From: a virus
Strand: one strand, 5' to 3'
Length of the DNA stretch: 28,366 nucleotides
Virus record (IMG/VR): IMGVR_UViG_3300024431_000024
Span: 1-28,366 of that record
Each line of letters starts with the position of its first letter. Positions within the stretch are counted from its first letter, which is position 1. Positions 1 through 6,937 of this stretch are shown here, piece by piece. The notes under the pieces were generated by a model, which was not told the origin of the DNA, made no database searches, and worked only from the letters and a program-made list of their open reading frames with translations. A program made the translations under genes and the position numbers.

Positions 1-1
1 C

Positions 2-1000
2 AGCAATGTGCAAAGTGGCTCATTGACGGTTGGTAGCACTACCGAGAATGTCACGATCGCGGCTGCTGTACTGGCAAACTCATTGCTGTTTTTCACGGTG
101 GCTGCTGGCTCAAATCGCCCCGATGAGACTGCGATCAGAGGCGAACTTCAGGCCACAACCAACATCCGGTTCACATCGAACTCTGCCGGCGGCATCCAGC
201 GGGTCATCAATTGGTTCGTGGTGGAGTGGACATCTGGCGTTGATGTACAGCGTGGCAGCCTGGCGTTAAGTACCATTTCACAGACCGCCAGCATCTCAGC
301 AGTCATCTTAGATGACACTTTCCTGCTCCCCGGAGGCGAGAACAGGGCTGGCTCGACATGGGGCAATGACGACTGTTATGCGGCTGACATCAACACCACG
401 ACCACGGTGCGGTTTCGCAAGTATAACGGGTCCAGTGGAACGGTCGCGTGGCAGGTCTGCGAGTTCACTACCGGCGCTGACATTAGTGTGCAGCGCGGAG
501 AGGAGGATACGGCCGACGCCAGCCTCACAGAGATCCCGGTCACGATCACCGCCGTCGATCAAGCGAAGAGCTTCCTCACGTCACAGTGGTCGCTGAATGG
601 TAACTGGCTTCCAAACGCGGCGCCCCTCCTCTTAAAGTTTAACAGTGACACCGAGTTCGAGTTCCAGAAAGGCGTTGCCAATAACGATGAACAGCGGGCC
701 ACTTGGGAAGTCGTTGAGTTGGCCGACAATACGCAGGTTCAGACCGGCCTGGCGGCGTTTGCTAATGCCGATACATCGAACTCCCCTACAATAACTTCGG
801 TTGATACCAGCAAGACGTGTGTGTTCAACGGCGGCGACCAGTCGTTGTCGAATGGCGGCGGCAAGACCGCGTTCGGCGGCGACGATGCAGTCGGCTATTG
901 CAACGCGCGAGATGAGCTGACCGATTCGACTACAATTACTTTGCGTCGAATTGAGACTGGTGCTACCAGTGATTTCCAGTGGCAGGTCATCGAGTGGGAT
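2..1000 (+). repeat. Four ~80-residue protein repeats
   Basis: Repeat units begin at the motifs VQSG, VQRG, VQRG and VQTG and close with a tryptophan-valine-glutamate-like core. They are seen at protein level; the DNA has diverged, so the duplication is old. Confidence 0.6.
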
Positions 1001-2305
1001 GCGGCGCCGGGCGGCGCAATTGCCGCCGCCCCGGCGCTGGCGTTCGCGGTAGTCCCCGACCTCACGGGCGACGGCCAGCTCTCCGCGGCCGCCGCGATGC
1101 TCTTCAACCTGGCGCCCGACTTGAACGCCCAGGGCCAGCTCGACGGGGCTCCGGCCCTGGCGCTCAACCTTGCCGCGGATCTCCAGGCTCGAGGCGAACT
1201 CGAAGCCGCCGCCGCCCTGGCCTTCACGGTCGCGGCGAACCTCCAGGGCCGCGGACTCATCGACGCCGCGGCCTCGATCGTCTTCACCGTTGCGGCGGAC
1301 CTCCAGGCGGAAGGCCAGCTCGACGCGGCCGCCGTGATGGCGCTCACCGTGGCGGCGGATCTACGCGCGACCGGAGCCCTCGACGCGGCGGCGACCCTGG
1401 TCTTCGCCCTGGTTGCGGATCTCCAGGACGCGGCCGAGGGAGCGATCAGAGCGAACGCCCAGCTCGCGTTCACCGTTGCCGCGGATCTCGAAGCCGAAGG
1501 CGCGCTCGACGCGGCCGCGGCGATGGCCTTCTCCCTGGTTGCGGACCTCCAGGCTCGCGGCCAGCTCCAGGCCTCGGCCCAGCTCGCGTTCGCCCTGGCG
1601 GCGGACCTCAAGGCCCAGGGACAACTCACCGCGGCGGCGGCTTTGCTCTTCAACGTCGCGGCGGATCTCGACGCCCAGGGACAACTCACCGCGGCCCCGG
1701 CCCTGGTCTTCTCGGCCGTGGCGAACCTGGCGGCCGGCGGCCAGCTCGACGCGGCGGTCGCCCTGGCGTTCACGGTATCGGCGGACCTACAAGATCAACC
1801 AGCCGACGGCGCGATCGACGCCTCGGCCTCCCTGGTCCTCACGCTCGTCGCGGATCTCCAGGCGCTCGGCCAGCTCGACGCGGCGGCCGACATGGTCTTC
1901 GATGTCGCGGCCGACTTGCTCGGCGAGGGCGCGATCACCGCGGCGCCGGCGATGTCGTTCGCCGTGACGGCCGACGGTCGCCTGGTCGGCGGCATGGACG
2001 CCCAGGCCGCGCTCCAGTTCGGAGTCGTTGCGGATTTACAGGACGCGGCGGGCGGGCAGATCGCCGCGGCCGCCCAGATCACCCTCACCGCGGCGGCGGA
2101 TCTACTGGCGCGGGGATCGCTTTCCGCTCTCGCGCCTTTATCCTTCGCCGTGGTCGCGTTATTGTTCGACTCGGGCGCGCGCATCATCCCGAACTCGCTC
2201 CAGACCTTGCTCCGCTTTTTGGACAATAGCCGGCAAGACATCAACGAGGGGACCGACAACGTCACCCAGACACTCGAGGCGGGCCGCTCGAACTCGACCC
2301 AGTAG
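2..2305 (+). CDS. Repeat-built phage structural protein (5' end outside window)
   Basis: The reading frame is open to the left edge, so the true start lies upstream; the first possible internal start is a GTG at 8. About 767 residues are visible. The first ~333 are four imperfect ~80-residue repeats, each beginning VQ-S/R/T-G and ending in a W-x-V-x-E core (WFVVEW, WQVCEF, WEVVEL, WQVIEW). From about position 1013 come nineteen ~20-residue repeats of the type G-x-L-x-A-x-A-x-L-x-F-x-V-x-A-D-L, in which every second residue is small or hydrophobic, as expected for stacked beta strands. A short non-repeat tail follows. The gene sits just before the head-tail connector genes, so a capsid-associated fibre, decoration or spike protein is plausible. 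I do not recognise a named family, and the role is inferred from position and repeat structure only. Confidence 0.8.
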   Translation, partial: SNVQSGSLTVGSTTENVTIAAAVLANSLLFFTVAAGSNRPDETAIRGELQATTNIRFTSNSAGGIQRVINWFVVEWTSGVDVQRGSLALSTISQTASISAVILDDTFLLPGGENRAGSTWGNDDCYAADINTTTTVRFRKYNGSSGTVAWQVCEFTTGADISVQRGEEDTADASLTEIPVTITAVDQAKSFLTSQWSLNGNWLPNAAPLLLKFNSDTEFEFQKGVANNDEQRATWEVVELADNTQVQTGLAAFANADTSNSPTITSVDTSKTCVFNGGDQSLSNGGGKTAFGGDDAVGYCNARDELTDSTTITLRRIETGATSDFQWQVIEWDAAPGGAIAAAPALAFAVVPDLTGDGQLSAAAAMLFNLAPDLNAQGQLDGAPALALNLAADLQARGELEAAAALAFTVAANLQGRGLIDAAASIVFTVAADLQAEGQLDAAAVMALTVAADLRATGALDAAATLVFALVADLQDAAEGAIRANAQLAFTVAADLEAEGALDAAAAMAFSLVADLQARGQLQASAQLAFALAADLKAQGQLTAAAALLFNVAADLDAQGQLTAAPALVFSAVANLAAGGQLDAAVALAFTVSADLQDQPADGAIDASASLVLTLVADLQALGQLDAAADMVFDVAADLLGEGAITAAPAMSFAVTADGRLVGGMDAQAALQFGVVADLQDAAGGQIAAAAQITLTAAADLLARGSLSALAPLSFAVVALLFDSGARIIPNSLQTLLRFLDNSRQDINEGTDNVTQTLEAGRSNSTQ
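1013..2173 (+). repeat. Nineteen 60-bp coding repeats (20-residue units)
   Basis: The period is 20 residues (60 bp), with three units of 22-23 residues that carry short insertions (QDAAE, QDQPAD, QDAAG). Most units are degenerate, but 1613-1635 and 1673-1695 are identical over 23 bp exactly one period apart, which suggests a recent duplication or repair between neighbouring units. Confidence 0.85.
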
Positions 2306-2317
2306 GAGGAGACACCG

Positions 2318-2698
2318 ATGGCATCATGCGACAACGACTTCTCGGGGATCTGTATCGCCCGGAAAAGAGGCGACACCGCGCCCGACAAGATCTTCGTCAC
2401 GGATCCGGAGAACGACGGCGCGCCCCTGGACGTGAGCGGCTTCGGCTTCCTCATGACGGTCAACACGGAACAAGATCCGGAGCCCGTAGGCCCGCCGATC
2501 ATCGGCGTCGAGATCGCCCAGCTCACCGGCGCGATCATCGACGGCCCAGGCGGCGAGGTCGACTTCCCCTGGCTTGTCGCCGACGCCGACCAGCTCCCGG
2601 AGACGTACTTCTACGACATCCAGCAAACAGACGGCGCCGGGCGGATCCTCACGATCGCGAAGAACGAGTACATCTTCCAGCAAGACGTCACGAAGTAG
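2318..2698 (+). CDS. Small Ig-like (BppU-type) virion protein
   Basis: A 126-residue protein with an AGGAGGA ribosome site directly after the previous stop. The pattern RGDTAPDKIFVTDPENDGAP, then D-x-S-G, a central acidic region and YFYDIQQTDGAGR near the end resembles the N-terminal Ig-like domain of BppU/DUF2479 phage proteins (charge-and-glycine start, 'YDIQ-TD-G' end). It lies between the long repeat protein and the connector genes. It may act as an adaptor or decoration protein on the capsid or neck. The family assignment is by pattern memory and is moderate; an exact role cannot be read from the sequence. Confidence 0.7.
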   Translation: MASCDNDFSGICIARKRGDTAPDKIFVTDPENDGAPLDVSGFGFLMTVNTEQDPEPVGPPIIGVEIAQLTGAIIDGPGGEVDFPWLVADADQLPETYFYDIQQTDGAGRILTIAKNEYIFQQDVTK

Positions 2699-2707
2699 GA
2701 GACCGAC

Positions 2708-3262
2708 ATGGCGATCCAGTTCATCATCGAAGACGGGACCGGGCTCGACGACGCGACGGCCTACGTTGACCTCACGGTCGCGGACCAGTATCTCGAGAAC
2801 ACCGACCGGAAGACGGCCTGGAGGGCGTTCTCCTCGAAGGAGCGCCAGGCGGCGCTCATCCAGGGCGCGGACTACATCGACCAGACCTTCCGCCGGCGCT
2901 ACAAGGGCCAGCGATTCAGCTCCGACCAGAGACTCGAGTGGCCGCGGATCCAGGTCTTCGACGAGCTCGGCGTCCTCACGACACCGCCCGCCGGCGACGC
3001 CGGGAGCATCCCCGAGGAGATCGGCAACGCCTCGATCGAGTACGCCTTCGAGGCCGCGAGCTCGCCGCTCGCCCCGACCCCAGTCATCGACGACACCGGC
3101 CGCGAGCTCATCCAGTCGCGCGACAAGGTCGACGTCCTCGAGACCTCCCGAACCTATCGCAACGTCTCGACGCCGAAGTTCCGCAAGTATCCGCGGGCCG
3201 AGCTCGTCCTTCGTCGCTGGCTCCGCCGCGCGACGGCTGGCCTCACGCTCCGGGCCGGATGA
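2708..3262 (+). CDS. Head-tail adaptor, DnaT_2-like
   Basis: A 184-residue protein with AGGAG-type spacing upstream. It opens with FIIEDGTGLDDATAYVDLTVADQYL, then has a helical AALIQGADYIDQTFRRRYKGQR segment and LEWPRIQVFDELG. These are hallmarks of the phage 'DnaT-like ssDNA-binding' (DnaT_2) family, which in tailed phages occupies the head-tail connector (adaptor) slot. Despite the family name it is most likely the ring that binds the portal. It starts the connector series; the next gene begins 1 nt after its stop. A basic C-terminus (LVLRRWLRRATAG) may contact DNA or the portal. Confidence 0.75.
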   Translation: MAIQFIIEDGTGLDDATAYVDLTVADQYLENTDRKTAWRAFSSKERQAALIQGADYIDQTFRRRYKGQRFSSDQRLEWPRIQVFDELGVLTTPPAGDAGSIPEEIGNASIEYAFEAASSPLAPTPVIDDTGRELIQSRDKVDVLETSRTYRNVSTPKFRKYPRAELVLRRWLRRATAGLTLRAG

Positions 3263-3263
3263 C

Positions 3264-3632
3264 ATGGCGCTCGAAGACACCGCCCTCGCCTTGATCCGCC
3301 GCTTCGGAGAGGACCGCCAGGTCGAGCTCCGGATCCCGGCCACGGCGCCAGCGGATCCGACGAAGCCCTGGCAAGTCGACCCGACCTCGACCGAGACGAT
3401 CGTCACCGCGCCCGCGGTAGTCGTGCCGATCCGCCGCTCGATGATCGACGGCCAGAGCGTCCGCCAGGGCGACGAGACCGTTCTCATCGCGGCGCTCTCC
3501 CTGGGGACGACGATCCCGACGACCGCCGACAAGATCTTCGACGAGGGCATCGAGAAGAACATCATCTCGCTCGATCGTATTCACCCAGGCAAGACCGACT
3601 TCCTCTACAAGCTGCAAGTGAGGGCTCCCTGA
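3264..3632 (+). CDS. Head closure protein
   Basis: A 122-residue protein starting at ATG 3264, one base after the previous stop; an upstream extension in the same frame is rejected because it would overlap the adaptor gene entirely. The start (EDTALALIRRFGEDRQVELRI), the central VPIRRSMIDGQSVRQGDETVLIAAL and the end DFLYKLQVRAP match the small beta-barrel head-closure proteins of siphoviruses (gp16/gpFII-like slot), which plug the channel after packaging. The order adaptor, closure, neck, terminator supports this. Its stop overlaps the next ATG by one base, so translation is probably coupled. Confidence 0.65.
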   Translation: MALEDTALALIRRFGEDRQVELRIPATAPADPTKPWQVDPTSTETIVTAPAVVVPIRRSMIDGQSVRQGDETVLIAALSLGTTIPTTADKIFDEGIEKNIISLDRIHPGKTDFLYKLQVRAP

Positions 3633-4084
3633 TGGCGATCGGGAAGCCCTTCAACCCGAACGAGATCTTCATCGCCCTCGAGGGCGAGCTCGCCGAGGAC
3701 ATCGGCGAGACCGCCTTCGCCATCTTGCGCAACCTCGTCATCCGCTCGCCCGTCGGCAATCCGACGCTCTGGCAGAACCCCGACGGCGCGGCTCCAGGTT
3801 ACGTCGGCGGCCACTTCCGGCGGAACTGGCTCATCTCGGTCCGCGCGGCGGACTCCTCGACGACCGAAGGCGCCGGCGCTTCCGCCGCGGTTCCCCTGGC
3901 CGAAGGTCGGGCGAAGATCATCGCGGCGAAGGCGAGCCGGGCCTTGCGGATCATCATCCAGAATAACGTCCCCTACGCGAACCGACTCGCGCTCGGACAC
4001 TCGACCCAGGCCGCGTTCGGCTGGATCGACGAGAGCATCAACGCCGCGCTCGGGACACCTGGCGGCGTGAGGGATCTCCGCTAG
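3632..4084 (+). CDS. HK97 gp10-like neck protein
   Basis: A 150-residue protein. The centre reads SPVGNPTLWQNP, then GYVGGHFRRNWLIS, followed by IIIQNNVPYANRLALGHSTQA and GWIDESI. The 'SPVG...G-hydrophilic-R-x-N/S-W' and 'NNVPYA..L..GHS.QA..GW' motifs are typical of the HK97 gp10-like putative tail-component family, which sits between head closure and tail terminator and is needed for joining or completing the tail. Start and stop overlap its neighbours by a single base on both sides, so it is embedded in a coupled connector operon. Confidence 0.8.
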   Translation: MAIGKPFNPNEIFIALEGELAEDIGETAFAILRNLVIRSPVGNPTLWQNPDGAAPGYVGGHFRRNWLISVRAADSSTTEGAGASAAVPLAEGRAKIIAAKASRALRIIIQNNVPYANRLALGHSTQAAFGWIDESINAALGTPGGVRDLR

Positions 4085-4518
4085 TGGGCGCAACAACACG
4101 AACCGCGGCCCAGTTCCGCGACACGATCCGGACGGCCTTCGGGACTCACTGGACCGACGCCGGCGAGGACCTCGCGACCGTGGCCTGGGATAATCTCGAC
4201 TTTGACGTGGCGGGCCTTGACGACTATGTTCACCTGGGACTCGCTCACTCGACCGGAGAGCTCGCGAGCCTGGGCGCCGGCAATACAATCCAGACGAGGA
4301 AGGGCGTGATATTCGCGGCCCAGGCTTTCGTCCGGCATAATACCGGCCAGGAGCGGGCGGACGCCCTGGCGGAGATCCTTCTCGACTTTGTCGAGGCGAC
4401 TCACCTCACCGGGATCCGCTTCCGCGACCCGACGATGATCGACAACGGCCGGATCCAGCAATGGTTCCAGGTTACGATCACCGCCTTGATCGAATACGAT
4501 GCTTTTCGGACCGTGTGA
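4084..4518 (+). CDS. Tail terminator protein (DUF4128-like)
   Basis: A 144-residue protein from a GTG start overlapping the previous TAG. The N-terminal half carries a helix and strands around the tryptophan WDNLDFDVAGLDDYVHLGLAHS; the C-terminal part reads DNGRIQQWFQVTITALIEYDAF. Size, position right before the tail tube gene, and the overall pattern fit the tail terminator family (gpU-like/DUF4128), which caps the tube at the head-proximal end. The family call rests on synteny plus pattern and is moderate. Confidence 0.65.
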   Translation: MGATTRTAAQFRDTIRTAFGTHWTDAGEDLATVAWDNLDFDVAGLDDYVHLGLAHSTGELASLGAGNTIQTRKGVIFAAQAFVRHNTGQERADALAEILLDFVEATHLTGIRFRDPTMIDNGRIQQWFQVTITALIEYDAFRTV

Positions 4519-4544
4519 GACGGCCTAACCTTTAGGAGACCGCC

Positions 4545-6059
4545 ATGTCTGACACTAATCGAGTCGGGCTTCGTTTTTTCAGAAGCTCACAACGGACGGC
4601 CCCGATCCCTGGCGGCCCGTTCAACCTCAACCAGCTCCGCTTCACGGGGACGCCGAACCTCGCGTTCGAGCCGAACACGATCGTCTCGAATGAGATCCGG
4701 CCCGACCGCCAGATCTCGGACCTCATCCTGGTCGGCGCCGAAGCCGGCGGCGACACGGGGATCGAGCTCTCGTTCGAGGCCTTCGACGCCCTCATCGAGG
4801 ACGGCCTCTTCTCGACCTTCGTCGCGACGATCCAGAAGCTCGGGACCGGCGAGATCACCGGCTTCGCGGCCGGCGACATCATCGTCGACGACGGCGCCGA
4901 CTTCATCGTCGGCCAGGTCCTCCGCCTCCAGAAGCTCCTCACCGGCGACGTCGGCGACGGCATCTTCGAGATCACCGCGATCGCGACGAACAACCTCGCG
5001 GTCAACCCGCTCGCGGGAACCGCGACGACGGCCATCCAGGGAACCGAGACGGCGGACGCCGACACCCGGCTCAACGTCTCCGGCTTCGCGGCCCAGGCGA
5101 ACGGCGACATCTCGGTCGTCGTCACCGGATCCGACGCGGTCTTCTCCTTCCCGACTGGCGCCCTCGACGACGCCTTCGGCCCAGGCCTTCCGATCCAGAT
5201 CGGCCAGTGGTTCAAGTTCGCCGACTTCTCGACCCCGTTGAACAACGTCTGGACCCGCGCGCGTGAGGTCGACCTCACGGCCGACACGATCACCGTCGAC
5301 GCACAGACCGGCATGGCGACCGACGCGGCCGCGACCGAACAGGTCCAGGCCTTCTACGGCTCGCGAGTCGAGAACGGCGCGGAGGCGATCGGCGACCACC
5401 AGAACGCGGTCGAGCGGCGCTTCGAGGATCACTCTCCGATCACGCGCGAGCTCTTCCTCGGCATGGCGCTCAACAACTTCAACATCACCCTCGCACCCCA
5501 GGCGATCGCGGTCGGCTCCTTGACCTGGTTCGGCTTCAACTCCGCCGTCTCGGACAACTCGCCGACCTATCCGGAGCTCTACGCGGCGCTCCCGGTCGAC
5601 GTGCCCGCCGAACAGTTCGACGTCTACAACACATCGAACGACATCGGCCGGCTCGGCCGAGGAGTGGATCCGATCGACGCCGCCGGCGTCAACTTCGTCC
5701 TCGAGGCGACGATCGAGATCAACAACAACCTCCGCCGCCAGCCAGCGGTCGGGGTCTTCGGCGCGAGCGGGATCGGCGTCGGCGAGCTCTCCGTGACGGG
5801 GACGCTCTCGACCTACTTCGACAACGACGAGATCCTCCAGATCATCCTCAACAACACGGAGACCTCGCTCGATCTCATCATGCAGGGAGCCGACGGCCGG
5901 ACAATGGTCTTCGACCTTCCTCGGATCAAGTTCTCCGGAGGAGCGCCAGACGTGCCAGGCAAGAACGCCGACGTCACGATCCCCGGAACCTACCAGGCAA
6001 TTCTCGACAAGGCGCTCGGCTACACGATCAGCGTCCAGCGCGTGAACTTCGCCCGGTAG
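4545..6059 (+). CDS. Major tail tube protein
   Basis: A 504-residue protein with ribosome site AGGAG at about 4534. The N-terminus (NRVGLRFFRSSQRTAPIPGG, then LRFTGTPNLAFEPNTIVSNEIRPDRQISDLILVGAEAGGD) matches the phage tail tube family start, where 'E-I-R-x-D-R-Q' and 'G-x-x-x-G-G' follow a short strand. It is about twice the length of a minimal tube protein. Residues ~95-260 carry an inserted beta-rich region, and a second tube-like part follows (SPITRELFLGMALNNF to the end). The insert could be a surface-exposed domain. The next two genes are chaperones and tape measure, which fits the standard order. Confidence 0.8.
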   Translation: MSDTNRVGLRFFRSSQRTAPIPGGPFNLNQLRFTGTPNLAFEPNTIVSNEIRPDRQISDLILVGAEAGGDTGIELSFEAFDALIEDGLFSTFVATIQKLGTGEITGFAAGDIIVDDGADFIVGQVLRLQKLLTGDVGDGIFEITAIATNNLAVNPLAGTATTAIQGTETADADTRLNVSGFAAQANGDISVVVTGSDAVFSFPTGALDDAFGPGLPIQIGQWFKFADFSTPLNNVWTRAREVDLTADTITVDAQTGMATDAAATEQVQAFYGSRVENGAEAIGDHQNAVERRFEDHSPITRELFLGMALNNFNITLAPQAIAVGSLTWFGFNSAVSDNSPTYPELYAALPVDVPAEQFDVYNTSNDIGRLGRGVDPIDAAGVNFVLEATIEINNNLRRQPAVGVFGASGIGVGELSVTGTLSTYFDNDEILQIILNNTETSLDLIMQGADGRTMVFDLPRIKFSGGAPDVPGKNADVTIPGTYQAILDKALGYTISVQRVNFAR

Positions 6060-6101
6060 CCATCAACGACAACCGGGTCGACGAGGCCCAGGAGGAAGAC
6101 C

Positions 6102-6551
6102 GTGAGAGTTTTCGAGGCCTTTGAAACCAGTGAACGGCTAACAAGTGAGGGGCGAGAGTGCGAGATCGAGTTCGGCGGGAGAGTCATCTGCAAGATCTGG
6201 GTCCGCCCCGCGGATCCGGTTCTCAATGCCGACTATCGTCGAGAGCTTTCCGAGCTCTCGGTCGGGCTTCTCAAGGACGGCAACGTCAACGAGATCGACG
6301 AGGACACGGACCGGCTCCTTCTCTGGAAGGTCTACGCCCGGAGCGTCATCTTGAAGATCACCTGGACGGATCCCGCGGACCAGAAGGACGCGAAGCTCAA
6401 GTTCAACCAGGCCATGACGCCAGCGAACCGCGAGAAGAACGCGATCGCATTGTTCAAGCGCGTCCCGAAGTTCTTCCAGGGCATCCAGGAGGTCGCCCGC
6501 CAGTGGTCGCAATACCGGGCCGCTCACGAAGAAGAAGCCGCGGGAAACTAG
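6102..6551 (+). CDS. Tail assembly chaperone G
   Basis: A 149-residue protein from GTG 6102, with GGAGGA 6 nt upstream. It is acidic and helical (RRELSELSVGLLKDGNVNEIDEDTDRLLLWKVYARSVI), of the size and position of lambda gpG-like chaperones that coat the tape measure during tail assembly. The last codons are GCG GGA AAC TAG; the heptamer G GGA AAC at 6542-6548 is a classic -1 slippery site, so a fraction of ribosomes should make the longer GT product. No similarity beyond position, size and the frameshift signal is claimed. Confidence 0.8.
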   Translation: MRVFEAFETSERLTSEGRECEIEFGGRVICKIWVRPADPVLNADYRRELSELSVGLLKDGNVNEIDEDTDRLLLWKVYARSVILKITWTDPADQKDAKLKFNQAMTPANREKNAIALFKRVPKFFQGIQEVARQWSQYRAAHEEEAAGN

Positions 6552-6937
6552 CCGCGGTCCTCGATCACACGCTCCGGCTCGGGGACTCGGAGGCCCAGGG
6601 GAAGGTCATCGCCGCGCACAAGGAGCGGGGCCTCACGCCGCCCGATCACCTGGTCAACCCGCCGAAGATCGAGCTCCGCTTCCTGGTCTACTGGGAGGCC
6701 TTCCAGGATCTCCAGACCGAGCGCGTGAGCTCGCGCCAGACGATCCCGATCGTGAAGATCCTCGACTATGCGGACCGCTACGGGCTCGACCCGGACACCT
6801 TGAAGCGGATCGTCTGGAAGACCGACCAGGTCCTCCTCGATCACTGGAAGGGCGTCGAGAAGTCGCTCGCCGACCAGGCCGAGGCCGAGAAGAACAAGGA
6901 CAAGAAGCCGACGCTCGGCGCGGGAGCTAAGACATGA
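6102..6937 (+). CDS. Tail assembly chaperone GT (-1 frameshift fusion)
   Basis: The predicted product joins 6102-6548 to 6548-6937 by a -1 shift, giving about 278 residues. The extension (LAAVLDHTLRLGDSEAQGK onward) has no start codon of its own with a ribosome site, lies exactly in the -1 frame and ends overlapping the tape measure ATG (ATGA). Its core (IELRFLVYWEAFQDLQTER ... TIPIVKILDYADRYGLDP) resembles T-type extensions of other siphoviruses, with a charged lysine-rich C-terminus. In lambda, GT bridges the tape measure and tube subunits. The signal and both frames are seen directly; the function is from the family. Confidence 0.8.
6542..6586 (+). promoter_or_regulatory. -1 ribosomal frameshift signal (GGGAAAC plus stem-loop)
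   Basis: Slippery heptamer GGGAAAC at 6542-6548 in the phase G GGA AAC, followed at once by the zero-frame TAG. After an 8-nt spacer, 6557-6564 (GTCCTCGA) can pair with 6579-6586 (TCGGGGAC): 8 bp with one G-U and a 14-nt loop. Spacer length and stem are within the usual range for -1 stimulators. Confidence 0.85.

Noticed and set aside
1013-2173. CRISPR-like array
   Set aside because: The 60-bp periodicity is continuous coding repeats without spacers, in one open frame.
979-2229. Second long rightward frame inside the repeat gene
   Set aside because: Arginine/glycine/proline-rich off-frame translation of the same repeats; no start signal.
4571-4576. T run as terminator near the tail tube start
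   Set aside because: It lies inside the coding frame and no stable stem precedes it.
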